A DNA stretch of 64,000 bases, from assembly GCF_026626635.1 (NCBI RefSeq), contig NZ_JAPNKA010000002.1, forward strand, positions 1 to 64,000. The letters are read 5' to 3'. The position numbers and the translations under genes were made by a program. Shown here one piece after another: positions 24,595-32,286 of the stretch. The notes under the pieces are model-generated. The model saw only the letters and a program-made list of their open reading frames with translations. It ran no database searches and had not been told where the DNA came from. Every line of letters starts with the position of its first letter. Position 1 is the stretch's first letter. This DNA is from Archangium lansingense (GTDB lineage: Bacteria; Myxococcota; Myxococcia; Myxococcales; Myxococcaceae).

Positions 24595-27121
24595 GTCTGC
24601 CTTCGCCTCCTACCTGCCTTACTGGTGGGTGGGAGACGGAGCCCTCGCCCTGGTGGACGGCACCCTCGTCCGCGGTTTCCGCCTCCGGCCTCTCTCCGTC
24701 CTCACCCTTCCGAATGCCGAGCGCAACGCGCTGGCCGCCTTCTGCCGCTCCGCCCTCAACGCGCTACCCATCGGCTACCAGCTCCAGGTCCTCCGCCAGT
24801 CCCGCCCGGTGAGCGAGGGCTACTTCCGCACCTACGCGGAGCTGTCGGCCGCCGAGAATCCCATCCTCCGCGAGCAGCGGGCCCAGTCCACAGCCTTCCT
24901 GCGCGGCCGGCAGCTGCGCGTCTTCGACTTCTACGTCTTCCTCTCGAAGCCGCGCGCCTTCGGCCCCCTCGGGCGTGGCAGCCTCTTCGACAGGCTCCTC
25001 GGCCGCCGCAATGCCTCCACCATTGCTCGGGAGCAGCACCTGGCCGCGCTCCAGGATCTCGACGCCAAGGCCCGTGCCTTCACCAGCGCGCTCGATGCGC
25101 GCGTCCCTCTCACGCCTCTGGGGGAGGAGGAACTCGTCGAACTCGTCTTCCGCTTCCTCAACCCATCGCGCGCCCGCTACTACACCCCGGAGCTGCCCGC
25201 GCGCGAGCCCCCTCCGGGCCTCGCCGCCGAGCAGCGCCACCTCCACCGCCCGCTCAGCCTGCGCCAGCAGCTCGTCCACGCGGGCCTCTCCTACAACCTC
25301 GACACCCTCTTCCTCGACGACCCGGTGCGTCCCTACCGGGTGATGGGCGTGAAGTCGCTTCCGCCCGCCACCGAGGCCGCCCACATCCTCCCGGCCAACC
25401 GGCTGCCCTTCGCGCACTGGCTGTCCGTGAGCCTCTCCGTCCCGGACTCCGAGGCCCGGTACGAGTCTATCGACCGCCGGCGCAAGCGGGCCCTCGCCGC
25501 GGCTTCTGGCTGGGGGCGCAACGTCCGAGCCGAGGAGCAGGCCGAGGAGCTCGAGGGCGCCATGCGCGCCATGGTGGCCCGCGACCAGCGGCTCTTCGAG
25601 CTGTCCGTCCAGGTCCTCTTCGGCGCCGACACGCTCGTGGAGCTCGACCGCTACACCGAGATGGCGGCCGAGCAGTTCATCCGTGCCATGCGGACGCCCT
25701 TCTCCACGCTGCAGATGGAGCAGCTCCCCGGTTACCTCGGGATGCTGCCCGGCAATGCCCACCAAGCGCTGCACCGGCAGACGGTACTCACCGACAACGC
25801 CGCCGACTTCCTGCCCCTCTACGCCTCCGCCCCAGGCGACAAGCGGCCGCTCTTCCTCGCTACCACCCGCACGGGTGAGCCCTACGCCATCGACGCCGCC
25901 AACGCGGCCGCGGAGGCCTGGAATTGGTGCATCTTCGGGAGGACCGGCTCCGGGAAGACGTTCTACGTCCTCTCGCTCGCCACCAGCAGCATGCTGGCTC
26001 TCGGAAGCCCCCTCATCGTCGTGGACGTGGGCGGCAAGGAGAAGGGCAGCTATTACCGGCTCGTGCAGTTGCTCGGCGGCGACTTCGTCTCCGTCTCGCT
26101 CGATGGCAGCATGGCCATCAACCCCTTCTTCTCGCGCGAGGACCTCTACACGGACGACGAGGGCAACCCCTCGCGCGAGCCCAACCCGGGCAAGGTGCTG
26201 TTTCTCGCGGGCCTCGCCAAGCTGCTCGTCACCGACCCGGGCCAGCCCGCCCCCGGCATCATCGCCTCCTCCATCCTCGAGCAGGCAATATTGGCCACCT
26301 ACGAGCGCGTGGGCAGCGCGCGCCCGCCCATCTTCTCCGACCTTGCCGAGGAGCTGGAGGCCTTCGCCGGCGAGGACAAGGAGAGCACCGCCCTCGCGCG
26401 CCGCATGGCCAAGTCCCTGCGCGCGCAGCTCTCCACAGCCCGGGCCCGCGTCATCAACCAGCAGACGAAGGTGAACATCCGAAGCCCGTTCGTGGTCTTC
26501 GACCTCAAGGGGATTGAGGACCTGGGCGACTTCGGCACCATCGTCTTGCTGGTCATCTCCGCCTATGTCTGGTCGATGATCGGCCGCAAGCGCAGCGCCC
26601 CCGGGTGGCTCGCGTGGGTCATCTACGATGAAGTCTGGAAGCTCCTGAAGGACCCCACCGCCGCGCAGCTCATCGCCGAGCTGTACCGCACGGCGCGCAA
26701 GCTCAAGGCGGGCGTCGTCACCATCACCCAGGAGCTCGCCGACTTCCTCGCGGTGCCCCAGGCCTCGGCGATCCTCGCCAACGCCACCAACTTCGCCCTC
26801 CTGCGCCACTCCAAGGGGCATGAACAGGTGGGCGAGCTGCTGCAACTCAACTCGCGCGAGCTGGAGCTCTTCCGGAGCCTTACGCCCAAGAAGGGCCACT
26901 ACAGCGAGGTATTCCTCCGCCGCGGCGACGAGAGCACCATCGTCCGCGTCACCCCGAGTCCGTGGGACTACTGGGTGAACACCACTGACGGCGTGGACAG
27001 GGACCTCGAGGCCGAGGTGGTGCGCCGCTTCGGTGGCAACCACCTCGCCGCGCTCCGCTACCTCGTCGAGCACCACCCGCACGGTGCTCCCCGCGAGGCC
27101 ACCAGCGTCGAAGCCGCCTGA
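24569..27121 (+). CDS. virB4: VirB4 T4SS ATPase
   Basis: 850 residues, the normal size of VirB4/TrbE. The N-terminal CagE/TrbE/VirB domain occupies about the first 400 residues. The ATPase domain has Walker A FGRTGSGKTF (about 454-463), GKEKGSYYRLV, and Walker B AWVIYDEVWKLL (about 680-691). The family-typical ITQELADFL and AILANATNF motifs follow. It powers substrate transfer and pilus biogenesis at the inner membrane. Start ATG 24569 lies within virB3. The next gene is 212 bases away behind operator site D, so virB4 ends the first T4SS operon. Confidence 0.95.
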   Translation: MPPPPSLNESAFASYLPYWWVGDGALALVDGTLVRGFRLRPLSVLTLPNAERNALAAFCRSALNALPIGYQLQVLRQSRPVSEGYFRTYAELSAAENPILREQRAQSTAFLRGRQLRVFDFYVFLSKPRAFGPLGRGSLFDRLLGRRNASTIAREQHLAALQDLDAKARAFTSALDARVPLTPLGEEELVELVFRFLNPSRARYYTPELPAREPPPGLAAEQRHLHRPLSLRQQLVHAGLSYNLDTLFLDDPVRPYRVMGVKSLPPATEAAHILPANRLPFAHWLSVSLSVPDSEARYESIDRRRKRALAAASGWGRNVRAEEQAEELEGAMRAMVARDQRLFELSVQVLFGADTLVELDRYTEMAAEQFIRAMRTPFSTLQMEQLPGYLGMLPGNAHQALHRQTVLTDNAADFLPLYASAPGDKRPLFLATTRTGEPYAIDAANAAAEAWNWCIFGRTGSGKTFYVLSLATSSMLALGSPLIVVDVGGKEKGSYYRLVQLLGGDFVSVSLDGSMAINPFFSREDLYTDDEGNPSREPNPGKVLFLAGLAKLLVTDPGQPAPGIIASSILEQAILATYERVGSARPPIFSDLAEELEAFAGEDKESTALARRMAKSLRAQLSTARARVINQQTKVNIRSPFVVFDLKGIEDLGDFGTIVLLVISAYVWSMIGRKRSAPGWLAWVIYDEVWKLLKDPTAAQLIAELYRTARKLKAGVVTITQELADFLAVPQASAILANATNFALLRHSKGHEQVGELLQLNSRELELFRSLTPKKGHYSEVFLRRGDESTIVRVTPSPWDYWVNTTDGVDRDLEAEVVRRFGGNHLAALRYLVEHHPHGAPREATSVEAA

Positions 27122-27179
27122 CTGCCTGCTCGGCCCAAGCCCGCCGTCAGCCCGTCGCCGGAATCATGTGCGCGAAATC

Positions 27180-27195
27180 GCATGTTATTACGTGC
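27180..27195. promoter_or_regulatory. Plasmid-wide palindromic operator (site D), upstream of virB5
   Basis: GCATGTTATTACGTGC, one mixed half-site (GCATGT with ACGTGC). It lies 138 bases before the virB5-like start and splits the T4SS genes into two separately controlled operons. Confidence 0.6.
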
Positions 27196-27333
27196 GCTCA
27201 GGGGCGTGACGTCGGGTAGCCGCGCGAGTCGCCGCACCCCACACCGCCCCGGCGCCCTTGAGTCCTGTCCGACGTGTCCCCACGGGGATGCTGGTGCACG
27301 TGCGCCCGCGTCCCCTCACCGGAGCCCCGAGAC

Positions 27334-28275
27334 GTGAAGCCGTCCCGCCTTACCCTTCCCCTCGCCGCCGCCGTGGTGCTGCTCGCCGGCAGCGCCCGAG
27401 CCCAGTTCGTGGACCCGGGGGCCAACGCGCTGCAGCTTCAAATTCTCATGGAGAACGTCCGGCAGACGCTCTCCATGGGAGACCAGCTCGCGCAGCTCCA
27501 GCAGACCGTCACCACCGCCCGCGAGAACCTGGCCCTCGTGCGCAGCGTCTACGCCGGCGTCAGCGAATTCACCTCGTACAAGCCCGAGGACCTGCTCAAG
27601 GAGGGGCGCCGCGCCTTCCTCTCCGCCAACCCGGAGCTGGCCGACGCGCTCTCCCTCGGCCAGGACCTCACGCGCCCGCTGGGGGAGGGTGGCCTTCGCC
27701 CTGCCCTCAACGTCAACCTGGGCGTGGACGCCTACGGTGACGCCGCCCGCCGCCGCGAGGCTGCTGGCGCGGGCCCAGCCCCCGCCTACGACGCGCGAGC
27801 CGCCTGGAGCGTCTCCCGTGAGGTGCAGGGCCTCCTCGACGACGCCTCCGTGCAGTCCTCCCTCGCGAGGCCACTCCCCGTGGCCACCGCCGCCGAAGGC
27901 CTCTTCCAGCTCGACATGGCCCGGGCAGACGCGGGCCTCGCCGAGCTTTACATGCGGCGCCAGGCCAGCGCGCTCTCCGCCCAGGAGGCGGCCCTGGCCG
28001 TCTTCAAGGAGTCCACCACTGCCGCCCCTGGCAAGGCGCAGCAGCTCGCCGCGCAGTCGGGCGCCATGACGGCCGTGGGCGTGGCCCGCCTCCAGGAGCT
28101 CGAGGCCAAGCAACTCTCCCTCCTCGAGCTTCAGCGCCAGGAGGAGGCCACCACGCGTGCCGCGGTGCAACAGGAGCGGGACGCCGCCTGGGAGCGGCTC
28201 GGCTCCAGCATGAAGGAGTCCTTCCGCCGCGCCGCCCCGCGTGAGGTGGACTTCCCAACCGGAGGCCCGCGATGA
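27334..28275 (+). CDS. virB5: VirB5/TrbJ-like periplasmic T4SS protein
   Basis: 313 residues. Signal peptide: VKPSRLTLPLAAAVVLLAGS with cleavage after ARA, then QFVDPGANALQLQILMENVR. The rest is almost wholly helical and coiled-coil-like (Gln/Ala/Glu-rich), as in TrbJ/VirB5 minor pilus components. The start is GTG 27334 with GGAG nine bases upstream. It is the first gene of a tight operon: the stop codon overlaps the virB6 start (ATGA). Its identification rests on position, signal and helical character rather than a specific motif. Confidence 0.75.
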   Translation: MKPSRLTLPLAAAVVLLAGSARAQFVDPGANALQLQILMENVRQTLSMGDQLAQLQQTVTTARENLALVRSVYAGVSEFTSYKPEDLLKEGRRAFLSANPELADALSLGQDLTRPLGEGGLRPALNVNLGVDAYGDAARRREAAGAGPAPAYDARAAWSVSREVQGLLDDASVQSSLARPLPVATAAEGLFQLDMARADAGLAELYMRRQASALSAQEAALAVFKESTTAAPGKAQQLAAQSGAMTAVGVARLQELEAKQLSLLELQRQEEATTRAAVQQERDAAWERLGSSMKESFRRAAPREVDFPTGGPR

Positions 28276-29192
28276 CGCAGCTCGGGCAGTACGGCCTCTT
28301 CGACACGGTGCTTTCCGGGCCCCCGGCCACTGCCTACTGGCTTGCCTGGCCACTGCTCGCCCTGTGCACCGCCATCCGCATCGCCCTCGCGCACTGGAAG
28401 AAGGCCACCAATCAGGATCCGCAGTTCAGCATCATCATCTACGAGCTGGGCCTCGCCGCGGCCGCACTGGGCGCCTACTCCTACCTTGCGCAGTGGATAT
28501 GGGCGGCCGGGCAAAATCTCGCCGTCGCCATCTACCCCGAGTCGAAGATGGAGGCCCTGGGCGAGCTACTCCTCCAGGTGTCCGCTAGCTTCCGGGACTA
28601 CAGCTTCTCCTTCTTCGACGTGGCCAAGGGCGCGAAGGACGGCGCCGTCGTCGCCGTGGGTTTTTTCTCGTGGCTCTTCGCGCTGCTCGGCCACGCGCAG
28701 CTGCAGGGCGCGCAGGCCATCGTCTGGAATTGCCTCTACTGCTTCGGCCCGCTCCTCCTCGCCGCGAGCATGCTGGGCATTCCCTCCGGCCGCGTGTGGC
28801 TTAGCTGCCTCATTCAGGTGAGCTGCTGGAGCGTCGCCACCGCGGTGGTGTACCGCACCATCGGCGACAGCATGGCCGTGTACCTCCTCGAGGCGAAGAA
28901 CCTGCCGCTGCTCGACACGCGATTCATCGACGTCATCACCAACCTCATTTTCCTCGCCGTGCTGCCCCTCATGGTGCCGGGGCTCGTCGCCTACTTCATC
29001 GGCCAGTCCGTCGCCCCCATCTTCTCGGCCGCGACGGCTCAGCAAGTCGCCACCGGCCTCGCTGGCGCCGTCGGCTCCTTCATCGGTGGCCGTCTCGGTG
29101 CCTCGACTCACCAGCAGCCCGGCGGCGTTGGCGGCAAGCACCAGGCCCCGGCCCACGAGGACAGCCACCCCCTCCGCCCCAAGGACGTTTGA
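28272..29192 (+). CDS. virB6: VirB6/TrbL-like polytopic inner-membrane protein
   Basis: 306 residues with about six hydrophobic segments (near 21-39, 55-75, 115-133, 148-168, 178-196, 232-255) and a large central region. It then has a Gly/Ala-rich GLAGAVGSFIGGRLGA and a hydrophilic His/Pro tail. This is the layout of VirB6/TrbL, the channel subunit contacted by DNA during transfer. ATG 28272 overlaps the virB5 stop by four bases. The end overlaps or abuts virB8. No enzymatic motif is expected. Confidence 0.85.
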   Translation: MTQLGQYGLFDTVLSGPPATAYWLAWPLLALCTAIRIALAHWKKATNQDPQFSIIIYELGLAAAALGAYSYLAQWIWAAGQNLAVAIYPESKMEALGELLLQVSASFRDYSFSFFDVAKGAKDGAVVAVGFFSWLFALLGHAQLQGAQAIVWNCLYCFGPLLLAASMLGIPSGRVWLSCLIQVSCWSVATAVVYRTIGDSMAVYLLEAKNLPLLDTRFIDVITNLIFLAVLPLMVPGLVAYFIGQSVAPIFSAATAQQVATGLAGAVGSFIGGRLGASTHQQPGGVGGKHQAPAHEDSHPLRPKDV

Positions 29193-29209
29193 AGCCTCCT
29201 AGCCCCTCC

Positions 29210-29923
29210 ATGCCCATGCCTACTTCCTCCACGCATTTCGAGCTGTGGGACGACGTCGCCCGCTCGGCGCGCTTCCACAAGCGATTCAACCTGGTCCTCC
29301 TCGCCGCCGTCGTCCTCCTCGCTGGCGCTCTTGTCCTCCTCGCCACCCGCCCGCTGCTCGCCATCCGCGTGGACCAGCTCGGCCGCGCCGAGCTCGTGGG
29401 CAACGTGCTTCCCAGCGCCGCGCCCGGGCCCGAGGAGGCCGAGCACGTCTCCCGCCTCGTCTCCACCTACCTGCTCGAGGTGACGAGCGGCAGCGTCCAG
29501 AGGGACTTGGGCAAGGCCCTCGCCTTGATGACCCAGCGCTTTTCCCACGCCTACCGCGACGTGGTGAAGGATGACCCCACTCTCGCCAAGCTCGAGCAGG
29601 GCAACGTGCGCACCGCGCTCACCTTCGACCCGGCGCAGACCCAGGTGAAGGTTGCGCCCGACGAGCAGGGCCGCCCCGTGCGCTACTTCGTGCAACTCGG
29701 CGGCGTGCTGGAGGCCTTCCGGCAGGACGCCTATGGCGCCCCGCTGATGAAGCGCCCCGTGGTGGTGCGCGCCACGCTCGTCGTCGTCCCCCGAAGCCCC
29801 GCCACGCTCAACGGGCTGCTCGTGGAGCACCTGGAGAAGGAATTCCCCCAGACGCCGGTGGCGCCGCCCACCCTCTCCGCGAGCCCCGTGCCGCCCGGGC
29901 CCGCTCCGAAGGGGGCGCGATGA
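29210..29923 (+). CDS. virB8: VirB8/TrbF-like T4SS assembly protein
   Basis: About 237 residues. A cytoplasmic N-terminus (HFELWDDVARSARFHKRFNL) precedes one membrane helix (about 29-49, VLLAAVVLLAGALVLLATRP). A periplasmic NTF2-like domain follows, with SRLVSTYLLEVTSGSVQRDL and a run of beta strands. This matches VirB8/TrbF, the dimeric scaffold of the inner-membrane complex. An in-frame TTG at 29189 overlapping virB6 is an alternative start; ATG 29210 or 29216 is more likely. The last four bases overlap virB9. Confidence 0.8.
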   Translation: MPMPTSSTHFELWDDVARSARFHKRFNLVLLAAVVLLAGALVLLATRPLLAIRVDQLGRAELVGNVLPSAAPGPEEAEHVSRLVSTYLLEVTSGSVQRDLGKALALMTQRFSHAYRDVVKDDPTLAKLEQGNVRTALTFDPAQTQVKVAPDEQGRPVRYFVQLGGVLEAFRQDAYGAPLMKRPVVVRATLVVVPRSPATLNGLLVEHLEKEFPQTPVAPPTLSASPVPPGPAPKGAR

Positions 29924-30918
29924 AGACCGCTGCCCTCCTCTGCCTCCTCCTCGCCCTGGCCGCGCCGGCGAAGTCGCCCCGCCCGCAGCCCGTGCCCTCT
30001 CCCGTCACGCCCGCCGAGGTGGCCGCGCCGGCTGCCGACGCGCTGGTGGCGCAGGAGGTCCGCGTGCTGGAGCTCGACGAAAAGCGCGCCAACAAGGTGT
30101 ACCGGATTCGCACCGCGCCGGGCTTCCAGACGGTGGTGGAGTTTCCCGAGGGCTTCGCCTCGCCGCCCTCCTGTGGTGACTGCGTGGATGGCGCCTCCCC
30201 CAACCTCGACAAGAGCCCGGCGCTCTTCGTCCTCCAGGCATTCGACAATGACAACTACATCGCCGTGAAGCCTCTGCGCTTCTCGCGCGAGGAGGGCGGC
30301 GACGGCCCTCCAGCCGACGAGTTTCAGATGACGGTGACGGTGCGCCTCAAGTCACGCCTCACTGTCACCCTCCTGGTTGAGTACGCACACCGGGCCCAGG
30401 CTGACGCCCGTGTCGTCTTCACCCTCCCCAACCGGGGGGCCGAGTCCCAATTCGTTCGCGACCAGGTGGCCAAGGCCCGGGCCGAGCTGGAGGCGGATTT
30501 CACCCGGCGCCTCGCCGAGAGCAGCACCCGCGTCCTCCTCAGCGCCCTCCTCGACACGCCCAAGTGCCGCACCGTGGGCCGTCAGACGCGCCAGGGGGAC
30601 GTGCGCCTCGAGGTTCTCCACCTGTGTCGCCTCGGCTCCAAGGTGTTCGTCCGCTTCGCCGTGGAGAACCGCGGCCGCGACGAGCTCGCCGTGGGGGAAG
30701 TCGCCCTCTACCAGCTACACGGCAAAGGTGAGAGCCAGCCCGTGGACGACACCCAGTTGCTCCTCTCCGACGACGAGCTGGCCTTCCGCGAGGTGGCCAA
30801 GGGCGTCATCGGCTTTGAGCTCCCCGAGGGCGCTGAGGCCGCCGCCTCCTACGCACTCCATCTCACCGAGAGAACCGGCGACGGCCGCCCCGTTGTTGTG
30901 GACGCCTTCCATTTCTAG
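29920..30918 (+). CDS. virB9: VirB9/TrbG-like T4SS core-complex protein
   Basis: 332 residues with a short signal peptide (MKTAALLCLLLALAAPAKS). The N-terminal half carries the VirB9-type beta domain: VYRIRTAPGFQTVVEFPEGF with a CGDC pair shortly after, ALFVLQAFDN and MTVTVRLKSRLTVTLLVEYA. A helical linker and a C-terminal beta domain follow (LGSKVFVRFAVENRGRDEL). VirB9 forms the outer-membrane ring with VirB10 and VirB7. It starts by ATGA overlap with virB8 and ends 13 bases before virB10. The C-terminal part is longer than classical VirB9. Confidence 0.8.
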   Translation: MKTAALLCLLLALAAPAKSPRPQPVPSPVTPAEVAAPAADALVAQEVRVLELDEKRANKVYRIRTAPGFQTVVEFPEGFASPPSCGDCVDGASPNLDKSPALFVLQAFDNDNYIAVKPLRFSREEGGDGPPADEFQMTVTVRLKSRLTVTLLVEYAHRAQADARVVFTLPNRGAESQFVRDQVAKARAELEADFTRRLAESSTRVLLSALLDTPKCRTVGRQTRQGDVRLEVLHLCRLGSKVFVRFAVENRGRDELAVGEVALYQLHGKGESQPVDDTQLLLSDDELAFREVAKGVIGFELPEGAEAAASYALHLTERTGDGRPVVVDAFHF

Positions 30919-30931
30919 AGGCCCTTCCGCG

Positions 30932-32278
30932 ATGACTCCTCCTAAGCAACCCGCCCCCTACGACCCTGATCTCCCGCCCGAGCCCCTGACCGACGACATG
31001 CCGCCCGAGCCGGCCGAGCTGGCTGGCCCGCCGGAGCCCGAGGACCTAGCAGGCCCGCTTGAGCCCGAGGACCCGGAGGGCCCATCCGTGCCCCCGCCCC
31101 CTGTCTCGGCAGTGGCCGAGCCCTCAGCGGCTGTGCCGCCGCCCGCTGTGCCCCCCACGCCCGCGCCCGCCCCCGTGCCGGTGGTGCACGCACCAGTGGC
31201 CCAGGCCCCCGCGCGGCCCTCCATTCCTGCCTCCGTCCCAACGCCGCCCCCCAAGAAGCCGGACGCGCTGGAAAGGCAGCGGACGGCCTTGGCGGCCGAA
31301 ATCCACAACCCACGGGGGGCGGACCCGCGGGCCGTCGTCGTCCCCCTGGTGGTGCTCCTCCTCCTTCTCGGGGGCGGCGCCCTCTTCGTCCACGTCTGGG
31401 CAGACACGGAGGACTCCTCACGCACGACGCGCCAGGAGGTGAAGACGGCGCACCAGGAGCGCCTTGAGCGCGAGCGGGCGCTCCAGGACCTGATGCCCAA
31501 CGGCGACCCGCCCATCCTCGCCGACCTGCCTGCCGAGCCCTCTGCGTCCGGGGGGCCCTCCGTCGAGCAGACGGCCCCTCCTGCGCCCGCCACCGCGCCG
31601 CCCACCCGCCGCGCCCCCAGAGTGACGCAGCCTGCCGCCCCCAGAGTGACGCAGCTGCCGCCCCCGGAAGCGGACGCTCCCGAGGCCGAAGCGCCCGCCC
31701 GGCAACCCCGGCGCTCGCTCGCGACCTCGATGGCCACGAGCTTCGCGGATGCCCCGCCCACGTCCACCAGCTCCGCCTCCGTCGCCCGCGGCACCTTCCT
31801 CCCCGCCTGTCTCACCGCGGTTGCGGATCCGTCGCAGTCCGCCCCCTTCACCGCCGTGGTGTCCACCGACGTGAAGGCCGGTGACGTCGTCGCCGTGCCC
31901 CGCACCTCTACGCTCGTCTGCACTGGCCACGGCATCAGCGCCGCGCGCCTCACCGGCAGCTGCGACACGCTCACCATCCCTGGCCGCGGCTCCCCATCGT
32001 TCGCGGGCCTCCTCTACGGCAAGGACAGGCGCCCGGGCCTGCCCGTCATTCTCTCGGGTGGGCCGATCGCTGGCGATGACGCCCGCGACACCGCCCTCAC
32101 CACCGCCGAGCGGGTGCTCGGCTCAGTCAGCCCGGGAGGCCTGGGCGGCGAGCTGCTGCAGGGTGCGGCGGGTGCTGGCGGCCGCGCCGTTCGCAACTCT
32201 GCGCGCCCCTCCGAGTCCTCCGCGCGCCCGGTGCCCAAGGGCACCTGCTTCCTCGTCTTCGTTGATCAACCCTTCTGA
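30932..32278 (+). CDS. virB10: VirB10/TrbI-like T4SS core-complex protein
   Basis: 448 residues. A long Pro/Ala/Glu-rich cytoplasmic region (1-128) precedes one membrane helix at about 130-152 (RAVVVPLVVLLLLLGGGALF). A Pro-rich periplasmic linker with two PRVTQ units (about 229-242) follows, then the beta-barrel domain starting near 286 (GTFLPACLTAVADPSQSAPF). This is the VirB10 plan, spanning both membranes and transducing energy from the ATPases. The DNA encoding the PRVTQ units closely matches the oriV iterons (see 31615-31656). It is the last T4SS gene before topA. Confidence 0.85.
   Translation: MTPPKQPAPYDPDLPPEPLTDDMPPEPAELAGPPEPEDLAGPLEPEDPEGPSVPPPPVSAVAEPSAAVPPPAVPPTPAPAPVPVVHAPVAQAPARPSIPASVPTPPPKKPDALERQRTALAAEIHNPRGADPRAVVVPLVVLLLLLGGGALFVHVWADTEDSSRTTRQEVKTAHQERLERERALQDLMPNGDPPILADLPAEPSASGGPSVEQTAPPAPATAPPTRRAPRVTQPAAPRVTQLPPPEADAPEAEAPARQPRRSLATSMATSFADAPPTSTSSASVARGTFLPACLTAVADPSQSAPFTAVVSTDVKAGDVVAVPRTSTLVCTGHGISAARLTGSCDTLTIPGRGSPSFAGLLYGKDRRPGLPVILSGGPIAGDDARDTALTTAERVLGSVSPGGLGGELLQGAAGAGGRAVRNSARPSESSARPVPKGTCFLVFVDQPF
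31615..31656 (-). repeat. Two iteron-like sequences inside virB10
   Basis: On the minus strand, GCTGCGTCACTCTGGGGGC occurs twice, 24 bases apart. The second copy (31636-31656) matches the oriV iteron at 40947-40967 in 19 of 21 positions; the first matches in about 18 of 21. Because the repeat is a multiple of three bases it also gives a protein repeat (APRVTQ), so selection on protein cannot be excluded. Confidence 0.6.
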
Positions 32279-32286
32279 GGTAACCC

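Noticed and set aside
28262..28282. Iteron-like sequence at the virB6 start
   Set aside because: Only the AGCTGCGTCAT core agrees (about 13 of 21). ACGCAG is common in T-Q codon pairs, so it is not above background.
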